A DNA stretch of 64,000 bases from Candidatus Tumulicola sp. Its GTDB lineage: Bacteria; Vulcanimicrobiota; Vulcanimicrobiia; Eremiobacterales; Eremiobacteraceae. Below the pieces are notes generated by a model that saw nothing but the letters and a program-made list of their open reading frames with translations, was not told the DNA's origin and searched no databases. Of this stretch, positions 1 to 8,102 are shown in pieces. The stretch spans positions 1 through 64,000 of the forward strand of contig DATNNM010000003.1 in NCBI GenBank assembly GCA_035601835.1, read 5' to 3'. The translations under genes and the position numbers were made by a program. Position 1 is the first letter of the stretch. Each line of letters opens with the position of its first letter.

Positions 1-93
1 TATAAACCGCCCGCCGCTCCCGGCATGTTCGTGTTCGGCGACCGGAACTTTTACGGCAGCTCGAACATGCGCACGGTTGTTATCGCGATGTAG
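1..93 (+). CDS. 3' end of an unknown protein (truncated by window edge)
   Basis: Frame 1 is open from the window edge to a TAG at 91-93, about 30 codons. Nearly every third position is G or C (for example ggc, atg, ttc, gtg, ttc, ggc, gac), which is the coding pattern of this genome. The visible C-terminus reads GMFVFGDRNFYG followed by a hydrophobic end TVVIAM. No family can be named from so little. It converges with the next gene and overlaps its stop by about 14 bases. Confidence 0.5.
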   Translation, partial: YKPPAAPGMFVFGDRNFYGSSNMRTVVIAM

Positions 94-769
94 TGGAGAT
101 CAGCGCGATCGTCGTACCCAAAGCATCGGCGGAGAGCGTGACTTGTTTGCGCGCTCCGCCGGCTTTCGTCTCGAAATTGGCTACGCCACCTTCACCTGAC
201 GGGATGAACGCCTTGAGGCTCCCCTTCGGCAAGCGTGACGCATAGAATTCTTTCACCTGCTGGAGCGAAGCCGGCGTGTGGTAGTACGCGGCGGTCACCT
301 CGTACAAACCGATCTTCTTCGATACGCCGCCGCCTTGGGCGGGCTCGGCGCCGGGATAGACCGGCAGCGCGATGACCTTCGAGATGCCCGGGCTCACGGA
401 ATCGGCGGAGGGCGCAAGCGTGCCGGTCAGATAGATCGTCACGCTGTCGTTGCGCCCCTCCAGATGGACGGTGCGCTTGCGATCGTCGAAGAGCGCGAAG
501 GTGGCTTGTCGTCGCGCGGCGCTCTCAACGGCCTGCGTCTGGCGCGGCAGGTGCTGTTCGTACCATGAATACACGTCGTCGAAAGGCGCGCTCGCGCTGA
601 ACACCTCGACGACGTGCGTGCCGGATGCGTCGGTGGGAGCCGGCGGTGGGCTTTGCGCGATCGCCCGCGGATACACCGGCAGGTGCAGCGTGGAACGTTC
701 CGCATTGTCGCCGCCCGCACAGGCGAACAGCGCTAATACAAGAGGCCAGACTAGAGTCCGGCATGCCAC
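80..769 (-). CDS. Two-repeat lipoprotein of unknown function
   Basis: About 229 residues from a GTG at 769. A hydrophobic signal ends in a lipobox-like LALFAC with the Cys near residue 17, so it is probably an exported lipoprotein. The mature part looks like two copies of one domain of about 90 residues: each begins LPVYP, then has a helix with a tyrosine-rich end (YSWYEQHLP, then VKEFYASRLP), and ends with a basic strand (RKRTVHL, then RKQVTL). The start lies 10 bp after the Mrp stop, and the GTG itself is the head of a REP palindrome (745-769), so the first codons of the signal peptide are repeat-derived. No upstream ATG exists in frame except deep inside mrp. Function unknown. Confidence 0.65.
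   Translation of the reverse strand: MACRTLVWPLVLALFACAGGDNAERSTLHLPVYPRAIAQSPPPAPTDASGTHVVEVFSASAPFDDVYSWYEQHLPRQTQAVESAARRQATFALFDDRKRTVHLEGRNDSVTIYLTGTLAPSADSVSPGISKVIALPVYPGAEPAQGGGVSKKIGLYEVTAAYYHTPASLQQVKEFYASRLPKGSLKAFIPSGEGGVANFETKAGGARKQVTLSADALGTTIALISTTSR
745..769 (-). repeat. REP-like palindrome, GTGG head
   Basis: On the minus strand the element reads GTGGCAT, then a 7-bp stem (GCCGGAC with one G.T wobble pairing to GTCTGGC) around a TCTA loop. It closely matches the element at 59420-59444. The start codon and first codons of the lipoprotein gene fall inside it. Confidence 0.6.
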
Positions 770-779
770 AGGCCAAAGC

Positions 780-1823
780 CTAGATGGCAGCGGGTACGCC
801 TCGCTTGAGGGCCGGCAGCACCTTGAGGAAATTCGTGGCGAGGTGCTCGTAGTCGGCGGACTGATACTCTTCGACGCGGCCCTCGTCGCACAACTGGGTG
901 AGGGCGGGATCGATCGGCAGCTGGGCGAGCAACGGCGCACCGCTCTCCACCACCAGCTGAACGCCCTTGCTTTTTCCGAACAGCTCGAAGCGCTTGCCGG
1001 TTTCGAGGTCATCGAAATACGCCATGTTCTCAACCAGCCCGATGATCGGGGTCTCCAATTGCTGCACGAGCTTGATCGCCTTGCTCACGATCATCGTCGC
1101 CAGCCCTTGGGGCGTGCTCACCAAAACGGTGCCCGAGACCGGAAGCGCTTGCAGCACGGTCAACGGCGCGTCGGACGTGCCGGGCGGCAGATCGATGAGC
1201 AAGTAGTCGATCGTACCCCATTCGAGATCGGTATAGAACTGCTTGATCGCGGCAGAGACCATGGGCCCGCGCCAAATCACCGCTTGGTTCTCGTTCTCGA
1301 GTATCAGGTTCATGGACATGATGGCGATGCCGGTGCGCGAGACCGGCGGGTGGGGCTTGGAGTCGGCACCCTGATATGGCCGCGCGGTGACTCCGAACAG
1401 TTTCGCTTGGCTTGGTCCGGTGATGTCCGCGTCCAAGATGCCGACCGAGTAGCCGCGTCGCTGCAGCGCGATCGCGAGCAGCGCGGTGACGAGCGATTTT
1501 CCGACGCCGCCCTTGCCCGACATCACGGCCACGACGTGCTCGATGCCGGGTTTTCGCTGCCGTTCCATCGGCGGCGTCTTGCCGGCCGCGCCCGACTTGC
1601 GGCGCGGCGGCGGCACGGTGCCGTCCTTGACGAACTGCTCGAGATCGGCCATGAGGGCCGCGAGATCCAGACTATGCACGGCGGCACCACCGCGGATGCT
1701 CTCCCGGGTGGAGACGTGGCAGCCGGCGCACGGCAACCCGTGCGCGCCGAAGACGGCCTCCGAGCCCTTGTACGTGTCGACGACCTCGCGGATCAAGGTA
1801 TCGGGAGAGAGAGACAGCGGCAT
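780..1823 (-). CDS. Mrp/ApbC-family P-loop ATPase with N-terminal DUF1858-like domain
   Basis: 347 residues. Residues about 1-65 resemble a DUF1858 module, with a PCAGC motif (Cys32 and Cys35). A linker with prolines follows, then a MinD/Mrp ATPase with the deviant Walker A GKGGVGKS at 103-110, DADITGPS, and the Mrp hallmark DLPPGTSD. Mrp/NBP35 proteins carry and deliver Fe-S clusters. The C-terminal CPxC that normally binds the bridging cluster after NMSYF is absent: here the segment runs NMAYFDDLETGKRF. The only CxxC is in the N-terminal domain. It lies 10 bp upstream of the lipoprotein gene on the same strand. Mrp-type ATPase is secure; an Fe-S carrier role is less so. Confidence 0.85.
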   Translation of the reverse strand: MPLSLSPDTLIREVVDTYKGSEAVFGAHGLPCAGCHVSTRESIRGGAAVHSLDLAALMADLEQFVKDGTVPPPRRKSGAAGKTPPMERQRKPGIEHVVAVMSGKGGVGKSLVTALLAIALQRRGYSVGILDADITGPSQAKLFGVTARPYQGADSKPHPPVSRTGIAIMSMNLILENENQAVIWRGPMVSAAIKQFYTDLEWGTIDYLLIDLPPGTSDAPLTVLQALPVSGTVLVSTPQGLATMIVSKAIKLVQQLETPIIGLVENMAYFDDLETGKRFELFGKSKGVQLVVESGAPLLAQLPIDPALTQLCDEGRVEEYQSADYEHLATNFLKVLPALKRGVPAAI

Positions 1824-1861
1824 AGGCGTAAAGTCTTCGGCGCGGTGCGAATGCGACCTTG

Positions 1862-2611
1862 TTATGCCGTGAGCAAGGACGTCACGTCCTCAAGCGCGCC
1901 TTCGCACGGATGGCCTTCCCCATAATAGTACCTCGTCGCCGCAGGCGACGAGCCGAGCAGCACGATGGCGCTGGAACGCGTGCCGTAGTGCGACGCCGGC
2001 AGGTGAACGCACAACCCTCCGTCGCGGCCGCCCGGACCATCCTCGTGATATTGAAGCAGCTCGTAGAGCGCGGGCGCGAGCGCACCGATGCCGATCGTCG
2101 CCAGCGGAAATGCGCGCGCCAATTCCAGCGCGCGGCGCGCCTTTTCGTCGCGTTGCGAGTCGAGATCCCAATTCGTGACGGCGTGCACGCCGTCGCTCAG
2201 CGGAGCGATCTCGAGTCCCCGCTCGCCACCGTGCGCGGCGAAGCCGCTGCGGCTATCGAGGGCGAGCAGAACGAAGGGATTGTATTCGTGCGCATCGATC
2301 TCGCGCAGCCGCGCCAGCGCGTCAGTCACGCCGGCTCGGGCGGCCAAGTCCGTCACGAGTCGTCCGCGGGAGCGCTTTGATGGATCGTGCTTGCCGGCGC
2401 CTCGGCGGTTGGTCAAGGCGACCACATAGCCGAGTGAGGAGATCGCAAGCCACGTGCCGCCGGCTTGCTGGTCGAGTCCGCCGACGACGCGCGGATCGCG
2501 AGAGAGCAGCTGCGGGCGGGTGGACGGGCGCCGTTCGTCTTCATCGCGGTTGGTGGCCACCACGACCGGATACTCCGGATGAACGTTTTTCCAGACGAGC
2601 AGCGTGCACAT
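1862..2611 (-). CDS. NRDE/TANGO2-family protein
   Basis: About 249 residues, starting at the ATG at 2611 so that the protein begins MCTLLVWKN, as is usual for this family. The signature VVATNRDED follows around residue 20, with GGTWLA and a later TNW motif. The family is related to Ntn hydrolases and the second-position Cys may be the nucleophile; the biochemical role of bacterial members is not settled. An in-frame extension of 30 codons upstream is open but would bury the conserved N-terminus, so I reject it. It is divergent from the amino-acid importer operon, with about 98 bp between the starts. Confidence 0.85.
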   Translation of the reverse strand: MCTLLVWKNVHPEYPVVVATNRDEDERRPSTRPQLLSRDPRVVGGLDQQAGGTWLAISSLGYVVALTNRRGAGKHDPSKRSRGRLVTDLAARAGVTDALARLREIDAHEYNPFVLLALDSRSGFAAHGGERGLEIAPLSDGVHAVTNWDLDSQRDEKARRALELARAFPLATIGIGALAPALYELLQYHEDGPGGRDGGLCVHLPASHYGTRSSAIVLLGSSPAATRYYYGEGHPCEGALEDVTSLLTA

Positions 2612-2709
2612 AGCGCACGCGTTCGCTGCGCTAAAAGGAGCGCCTTGCGCGCTCTCGAACCCGACCTGACTTTCGTTTTCCCGCGTCACCGACAGGAGCA
2701 CGTATCACG

Positions 2710-3957
2710 ATGCATGGACCATCGCTGACCTCTCGTTTCGCTTCACTTGCCGCAGCCGCGGCAGTAGTTGCGTCGATCGCAGGTTGCTCCGGCGGAGGCG
2801 GCGCGGGCGCCGGCGGGAACGTCATCAAGCTCGGCGTCGATCTGCCGCTCTCCGGTGCGGACGCCTCGATCGGCGTGCCTACCCAATACGGCGCCCAGCT
2901 TGCGGTCAAGCAAGCCAATGCCAGAAACGCGATCCCGGGATTCACCATTGAGGCAGACGTGCTCGATGACGCCGTGAACGGCGTGCACGATCCTGCGCAG
3001 GGCGCGAAGAACATCCAGTCGTTTGCGGCCGATCCGGCGGTCGTCGGTGTCGTGGGACCGTTCAACAGCAACGTGGCGCGGGCGGAGATCCCGCTCTCGA
3101 ACAGCCTTGGTCTGCCGCTGGTGAGCCCTTCGAACACGAATCCGACGCTCACCAAGGGGCCTGATGCGCTGGGCATGCGCAAAGATCACCCTGATACCAT
3201 CACCTACTTCCGAGTTTGCACGACTGACGACATCCAAGGTCCGGCGGGAGCGACCTACGAGTACAACGTGCTCAAGGCGCGCAAAGCCTACATCATCGAC
3301 GACAACGAGACGTATGGCAAGGGCGTCGCCGACCAGTGGGAAGCGCAGTTCCGCAAGCTCGGCGGCGAGGTGCTCGGTCACGATCACATCACGAAGGGTC
3401 AGCATGACTTCCACGCGCTGCTGACGCGAGTGGCCGGCACCCATCCTGACATGGTCTTCTTCGGCGGCAATTCATCCACCGGCGGCGGCGAGATCCGCAA
3501 GCAGATGCCCGACTCAGGTATGGGCACTTTGTTGTATGCCGGCGCCGACGGCATCAGCGATGATCAATTCCTCAAAGATGCCGGCGTCACGGCGGACAAC
3601 GTCTACGTCACGGTGGCTTCGGTGAATGCGGCGAAGCTGCCGGCGGCGGCGCAATTCCTCAAGGACTACCAAGCCGAATACAAGCAAGCGGTCGGACCAT
3701 ACTCGGCCAACGCGTACGCGGCGGCCTCTGCGATCATCCACGCCGCAGCCGAGGCGGTCAAGGCCAACGGCGGCACCGCGCCGACACGCGAGCAGGTACG
3801 CGCGCAGCTCGCCAAGACGAAGAACTTCCCGAGCGTCATCGGACCGTTCTCGTTCGACGCCAACGGCGACACGACCAATCGCATCATCTCGTTCTACGAA
3901 GCGGTCAAAGACAAGTGGGTGTTCGTCACGCAGCAGAACTTCGCGGTCGTGAAGTAG
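2710..3957 (+). CDS. Branched-chain amino-acid-type ABC transporter, substrate-binding lipoprotein
   Basis: 415 residues. A signal peptide ends in SIAGC with the lipid-anchored Cys at 26. The mature chain is a type I periplasmic-binding fold of the LivJ/Leu-Ile-Val class: IKLGVDLPLSG near the N-terminus, GVVGPFNS, PLVSPSNTNP, DDNETYGKGVA and a C-terminal GPFSFDANGD. An AGGAG ribosome site lies about 11 bases before the ATG. It is the first gene of a five-gene operon with two permeases and two ATPases, so it captures the substrate outside the membrane. Whether the ligand is Leu/Ile/Val, another amino acid or an amide cannot be read from the sequence. Confidence 0.9.
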   Translation: MHGPSLTSRFASLAAAAAVVASIAGCSGGGGAGAGGNVIKLGVDLPLSGADASIGVPTQYGAQLAVKQANARNAIPGFTIEADVLDDAVNGVHDPAQGAKNIQSFAADPAVVGVVGPFNSNVARAEIPLSNSLGLPLVSPSNTNPTLTKGPDALGMRKDHPDTITYFRVCTTDDIQGPAGATYEYNVLKARKAYIIDDNETYGKGVADQWEAQFRKLGGEVLGHDHITKGQHDFHALLTRVAGTHPDMVFFGGNSSTGGGEIRKQMPDSGMGTLLYAGADGISDDQFLKDAGVTADNVYVTVASVNAAKLPAAAQFLKDYQAEYKQAVGPYSANAYAAASAIIHAAAEAVKANGGTAPTREQVRAQLAKTKNFPSVIGPFSFDANGDTTNRIISFYEAVKDKWVFVTQQNFAVVK

Positions 3958-3984
3958 CGGCGCGGCGGACCGTTCGAGGCCCGC

Positions 3985-4905
3985 GTGGCGATCTTTCTCC
4001 AACAACTCATCAACGGAATAGCCCAAGGCGGGATGTACGCGCTCATCGCCTTGGGCTATACGATGGTCTACGGCATCGTCGAGCTGATCAATTTCGCGCA
4101 CGGCGACGTGTTCACGCTCGGCACGTTCATCTCCATCGCACTCTTGGCGCTCATCGGCGTGGGCTCGCAGGCCGGCATCATCAGCGGCTGGCAGGGCGCC
4201 GGCATCGCGCTGCTCGTCATCGTCTTGGCGGCGCTGCTGTGCGGCATCATCGGCGTGCTCATCGAGCGCTTGGCATATCGCCGTTTGCGCAACGCCCCGC
4301 GGCTGGCGCCGCTCATCACGGCCATCGGCGTCTCGTTCATCCTTGAAAACGTGATGCAGATCTGGATGGGACCGGCGGAGGTGTCGTTTCCGCAGTTCCT
4401 ACCGAACACCGCATGGACGTTCGGCCAGGTGCGCATCGACGCACGCGAGCTGCTGGTCGTCGGCGTGAGCGTCGTCATGATGATCCTGCTGCAGCTCTTC
4501 ATCTATAACACCAAGCTCGGCAAAGCGATGCGCGCCACCGCGCAGGATCGCGACGCCGCGCAGCTCATGGGCATCAACGTCAACTCGACCATCGCCTGGA
4601 CGTTTTTCATCGGGTCGGCGCTGGCGGGCGTGGCCGGCTTCATCGCGGGGATGTACTTCGGCACCACGGTCTTCACAAACGGTTACCAGGCGGGGTTGAA
4701 GGCGTTCACCGCAGCGGTGCTCGGGGGCATCGGCAACATCGGCGGGGCGATGCTGGGCGGTTTCCTCATCGGCATCGTGGAGGCCATGACCGCGCAATAC
4801 ATCTCAGACCAATGGACCAACGTCGCGGTGTTCTCCATCTTGGTCTTGATCTTGGTCTTCAGACCAAGCGGCTTGCTCGGCGAGAACTTGCCGGAGAAGG
4901 TGTGA
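3985..4905 (+). CDS. livH: ABC transporter permease, LivH type
   Basis: 306 residues from a GTG preceded by GAGG. It opens with the LivH-like segment LINGIAQGGMYALIALGYTMVYGI, here seen as FLQQLINGIAQGG and onwards, then INFAHGD. About eight membrane helices are visible. The cytoplasmic coupling loop (QDRDAAQLMGINVN) and the glycine-rich AAVLGGIGNIGGAMLGG near the C-terminus are typical. It lies 27 bp after the binding protein and 7 bp before the second permease. Together with LivM it forms the membrane channel of the importer. Confidence 0.9.
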   Translation: MAIFLQQLINGIAQGGMYALIALGYTMVYGIVELINFAHGDVFTLGTFISIALLALIGVGSQAGIISGWQGAGIALLVIVLAALLCGIIGVLIERLAYRRLRNAPRLAPLITAIGVSFILENVMQIWMGPAEVSFPQFLPNTAWTFGQVRIDARELLVVGVSVVMMILLQLFIYNTKLGKAMRATAQDRDAAQLMGINVNSTIAWTFFIGSALAGVAGFIAGMYFGTTVFTNGYQAGLKAFTAAVLGGIGNIGGAMLGGFLIGIVEAMTAQYISDQWTNVAVFSILVLILVFRPSGLLGENLPEKV

Positions 4906-4912
4906 CAAGCTG

Positions 4913-5968
4913 GTGAAGCGCGTCGAGCTGCCGCTCGGGTTCGGCACAGCCTCGCCGATGCAGCTCGCTGCGGCGCTGGCGGGGCTGATCTTGCTCGCGC
5001 TTTTCCCGCTGCTGGATCGCAACGCATCGCACGTGTCAGCCGTTGCGGATGCCGGCTACTTCGTGCTCCTGGTGTTCGGACTCAACATCGTGGTCGGCTT
5101 CGCGGGCTTGCTGGACCTCGGCTATGCGGCCTTCTTCGCCATCGGCGCCTACACGTACGCGATGGCGGCGTCGACGCAATTCAACCTGCATCTGAATTTC
5201 TGGCCGATGATCGTCGTGAGCGCCTGCGTCGCGGCGCTGTTCGGGGTGATCCTCGGCTTCCCGACGCTGCGGCTGCGCGGCGACTACCTCGCCATCGTGA
5301 CGTTAGGCTTCGGCGAGATCGTGCCGCAAGTGTTCTTGAATCTCGACAAGTACACCAACGGGCCTAACGGCATCTCGAACGTCGATCAGCCCACGATCGG
5401 CGCGTTTCATTTCGGTTTCAACCCGACGCCGTACTACTATGTCTACTTCGTCGCGATCCTGGTGTGCGTCGTGCTGCTCAACAACCTGCGGCGCTCTCGC
5501 ATCGGGCGAGCCTGGATGGCTATCCGTGAGGACGAATTGGCCGCGCGCCACATGGGCATCAACACGACGACGACCAAACTGCTCGCCTTCGCGATGGGCG
5601 CGTCGTTCGCGGGGCTGGCCGGCGTGATCTATGCGGCGAAACTGACGTTGATCAGCCCGGACGAATTCAACTTCTCGGTCTCGGTCACCATTCTGGCGGC
5701 GATCGTGCTGGGCGGCATGGGCAGCTTGCTCGGCGTTTTTGTGGGCGGCGTGCTGCTCGCACTGCTCAATTTCTTGATCCTGCCGCAGGCGACGAATTGG
5801 ACGCACGCGCTCGGCGCGCATCTGCATCTGCCGGCGCTGATGAGCCTCGATTTCACGAACTACCGCTACATGATCTACGGCGCGATCTTGGTGCTGGTCA
5901 TGTTGTTCAGGCCGGAAGGGCTGATCCCGACGGCCTCGCATCGCGCCGAACTGCGTGTCAAGAGATGA
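4913..5968 (+). CDS. livM: ABC transporter permease, LivM type
   Basis: 351 residues from a GTG. It has the LivM pattern: GLNIVVGFAGLLDLGYAAFF near residue 60, a middle hydrophilic segment after GFPTLRLRGDYLAIVTLGF, the coupling region WMAIREDELAARHMGIN, and AIVLGGMGSLLGVFVGG. About ten membrane segments. It overlaps the next ATPase gene by ATGA, indicating coupled translation. It pairs with LivH as the transport channel. Confidence 0.9.
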   Translation: MKRVELPLGFGTASPMQLAAALAGLILLALFPLLDRNASHVSAVADAGYFVLLVFGLNIVVGFAGLLDLGYAAFFAIGAYTYAMAASTQFNLHLNFWPMIVVSACVAALFGVILGFPTLRLRGDYLAIVTLGFGEIVPQVFLNLDKYTNGPNGISNVDQPTIGAFHFGFNPTPYYYVYFVAILVCVVLLNNLRRSRIGRAWMAIREDELAARHMGINTTTTKLLAFAMGASFAGLAGVIYAAKLTLISPDEFNFSVSVTILAAIVLGGMGSLLGVFVGGVLLALLNFLILPQATNWTHALGAHLHLPALMSLDFTNYRYMIYGAILVLVMLFRPEGLIPTASHRAELRVKR

Positions 5969-6729
5969 CGCCCCTCTTGCAGCTCGACAACGTGACGAAG
6001 CGGTTTGGCGGTTTGATCGCCGTACACGATCTCAGCCTGCAGGTCGAGCAGGGCGCCATCGTCAGCTTGATCGGGCCGAACGGCGCGGGCAAATCGACCG
6101 TGTTCAATCTCATCACCGGGATCTACGCGCCGACTTCCGGGTCGATCGAATTCAATGGCCGGCAGCTCAATGGTCTGCGGCCCGATTTGGTCGCCGCGGC
6201 CGGCGCCATGCGCACGTTTCAAAACATCCGCCTCTTCGCATTCATGAGCGTGCTCGAGAACGTGATGGTCGGGCGGCACGTCCGGATGCATGCGACCGCA
6301 TTCGACGGAGCGCTGAGAACGCCGCGAGCGGTGCGCGAGGAGCAGGCGGTCACCGATCGCGCGATGGAGCTCTTGGAATATGTCGGACTGACTCAGTACG
6401 CGTCTGAATGGGCGCGAAACTTGCCGCACGGCATGCAGCGACGCCTGGAGATCGCGCGCGCGTTGGCCGCCGATCCTACACTGCTGCTGTTGGATGAACC
6501 CGCAGCGGGGACGAATCCGGCTGAAAAGCAGCAGTTGATGAGCCTGGTGGAGTCGATCCGCGCGCGTGGTGTCACCGTGCTGCTGATCGAGCACGACATG
6601 AAACTGGTCATGGGCATCTCCGACTATATCCACGTGCTCGATCATGGGGATAAGATCAGCGAAGGGCGGCCCGAGCAGGTGCGCCACGACCCGCGCGTCA
6701 TCGAAGCGTACTTGGGGAAGGGCGCATGA
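5965..6729 (+). CDS. livG: ABC transporter ATP-binding protein, LivG type
   Basis: 254 residues, starting at the ATG of the ATGA overlap with livM; a longer open frame upstream is only a shadow. Walker A GPNGAGKST lies near residue 40, the signature LPHGMQRRLEIARAL near 155, Walker B LLLLDEPAAG near 175 and the switch His in LLIEHDMKLV. The long insert between Walker A and the signature and the NPAEKQQL segment are typical of LivG. It powers the importer together with LivF. Confidence 0.92.
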   Translation: MTPLLQLDNVTKRFGGLIAVHDLSLQVEQGAIVSLIGPNGAGKSTVFNLITGIYAPTSGSIEFNGRQLNGLRPDLVAAAGAMRTFQNIRLFAFMSVLENVMVGRHVRMHATAFDGALRTPRAVREEQAVTDRAMELLEYVGLTQYASEWARNLPHGMQRRLEIARALAADPTLLLLDEPAAGTNPAEKQQLMSLVESIRARGVTVLLIEHDMKLVMGISDYIHVLDHGDKISEGRPEQVRHDPRVIEAYLGKGA

Positions 6730-7445
6730 GCGCGCAGGTACTGGCGCTGTCGGGCGTCGAGGCGTTTTACGGGCGTATCCCGGCACTGCGCGGCATCAGC
6801 TTGACGGTCGGTGAGGGTGAAGTGGTCGCGCTCATCGGCGGCAACGGGGCCGGCAAGACGACGACTCTGCGCACGATCTCCGGCCTGGTGCGAGCGGCGA
6901 AGGGGAGCATCCATCTTCGCGACCGCGTCATCACGCACGTCTTGCCGGATCGCATCGTGCGCATGGGAGTCGTGCAGGTACCCGAAGGGCGGCGCATCTT
7001 CCCGCGCATGACGGTGCTGGAGAACTTGGAGCTCGGCGCGTTCGTCCGCACCGACAAGGCCGGCGTGCGCAAGGATCTGGACGACGTGTTCGCGCTGTTC
7101 CCTCGGCTGGCGGAGCGGCGCGCGCAGAAAGCGGGCACGCTGTCTGGCGGTGAACAGCAAATGCTGGCCATCGGGCGGGCGATGATGGCGAAGCCGAAGC
7201 TGCTCCTCTTGGACGAGCCGTCGCTCGGCCTTTCGCCGATCCTCGTCGACACGATCTTCTCGGTGATCGTCGACATCAACAAGGGCGGCGTGCCGATCCT
7301 GTTGATCGAGCAGAATGCTCGCAAAGCGCTGCAGGTCGCCTCGCGCGGTTACGTGATGGAAACGGGTACTATCGTCAAGGAAGGCACGGCGTCCGCCCTG
7401 CTCGCCGATGACGACGTGCGCAAGGCGTACTTGGGCGAGGATTAA
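6726..7445 (+). CDS. livF: ABC transporter ATP-binding protein, LivF type
   Basis: 239 residues, ATGA overlap with livG. Walker A GGNGAGKTT, the family block VPEGRRIFPRMTVLENLELG, signature LSGGEQQMLAIGRAM, Walker B LLLLDEPSLGLSP, and IEQNARKAL. It is the second ATPase subunit and the last gene of the importer operon; a REP palindrome begins about 5 bp after its stop. Confidence 0.92.
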   Translation: MSAQVLALSGVEAFYGRIPALRGISLTVGEGEVVALIGGNGAGKTTTLRTISGLVRAAKGSIHLRDRVITHVLPDRIVRMGVVQVPEGRRIFPRMTVLENLELGAFVRTDKAGVRKDLDDVFALFPRLAERRAQKAGTLSGGEQQMLAIGRAMMAKPKLLLLDEPSLGLSPILVDTIFSVIVDINKGGVPILLIEQNARKALQVASRGYVMETGTIVKEGTASALLADDDVRKAYLGED

Positions 7446-7449
7446 ATCT

Positions 7450-7473
7450 CCGGGGCTAAAGCCCCGGCACTAC
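7450..7473 (-). repeat. REP-like palindrome, GTAG head, TTTA loop
   Basis: Minus-strand reading: GTAGTG, then CCGGGGC-TTTA-GCCCCGG, a perfect 7-bp stem. It sits in the 41-bp gap between livF and the next gene and may also act as a 3' stabilising or terminating hairpin for the liv operon; no U-run follows. Confidence 0.75.
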
Positions 7474-7486
7474 AACAGTCAGGAAT

Positions 7487-8071
7487 ATGGGCTATACTGC
7501 AATGTCTATGCTTTTCAGACAGGTTCTCGTAGCGGTCTTGCTGGCCGTGTCCGTGGCAGGCTGTGCCCCCGCTGCTCGAGCGCCTGCGACGCCCGCGCCG
7601 GCCGAGAGCCTCGTGGTCGGGGACATTCCGGACACGCAGGCCTTCGTCACGTATAGCTCGCCGAGCGGCTATCAAGTCGACGTCCCCGAGGGTTGGAGCC
7701 GCTCTGCGCGTGGCAGCGCGGTCGCTTTCAGCGACAAGTACAACGGCGAGAGGATCGAAGTGCGCGCCGATGCCGCCGCCTCCTCTCCTGCGAGCCAGGC
7801 GCGCGCGCTTGACTGGATCCGCAGCATCGCGCAGGCGGTGCGAAATCTGCACGCCCTGCCGCAGACGCTTTCCGGACACCAGGTAGTGCGCGTCGACTTC
7901 ACGTCCGATTCGAAGCTGAACACCGTCACCGGGCGGAGCATCCGGCTTGACGACCGCGCCTACTTCTTCGTCCGTGGCGACAAACAAGCGATGCTCTTGT
8001 TGTGGGCGCCCGTAGGCTCGGATAACGTGGACCAGTGGAAGCGGATCGCCACGAGTTTCGGCTGGCGATAG
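7487..8071 (+). CDS. Lipoprotein of unknown function (PsbP/DUF1795-like appearance)
   Basis: Up to 194 residues. The signal peptide ends VSVAGCAPAA, a clear lipobox. The mature part has YSSPSGYQVDVPEGWSR, a pattern seen in PsbP-like and DUF1795-like domains, then alternating strands and a C-terminal helix QWKRIATSFGW. ATG codons at 7487, 7502 and 7508 are all possible; a TATACT at 7491-7496 could be a -10 box, which would favour one of the later starts. The family assignment is by look only. Confidence 0.65.
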   Translation: MGYTAMSMLFRQVLVAVLLAVSVAGCAPAARAPATPAPAESLVVGDIPDTQAFVTYSSPSGYQVDVPEGWSRSARGSAVAFSDKYNGERIEVRADAAASSPASQARALDWIRSIAQAVRNLHALPQTLSGHQVVRVDFTSDSKLNTVTGRSIRLDDRAYFFVRGDKQAMLLLWAPVGSDNVDQWKRIATSFGWR

Positions 8072-8083
8072 ATGGCGCTGCTG

Positions 8084-8102
8084 CCTTCGCTCGGAACACT
8101 AC
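8084..8102 (-). repeat. Partial REP-like element, GTAG head
   Basis: Minus strand GTAGTGTTCCGAGCGAAGG matches the start of the complete elements at 9174-9205 and 10961-10985, but the second stem arm is degraded. The TAG of the head is the stop codon of the propeller gene at 8099. Confidence 0.5.

Noticed and set aside
450-1925. Large plus-strand open frame of 491 codons over the lipoprotein and mrp genes
   Set aside because: It is antisense to well-supported genes, has Arg/His/Gly-rich composition typical of shadow frames, and no recognisable domain.
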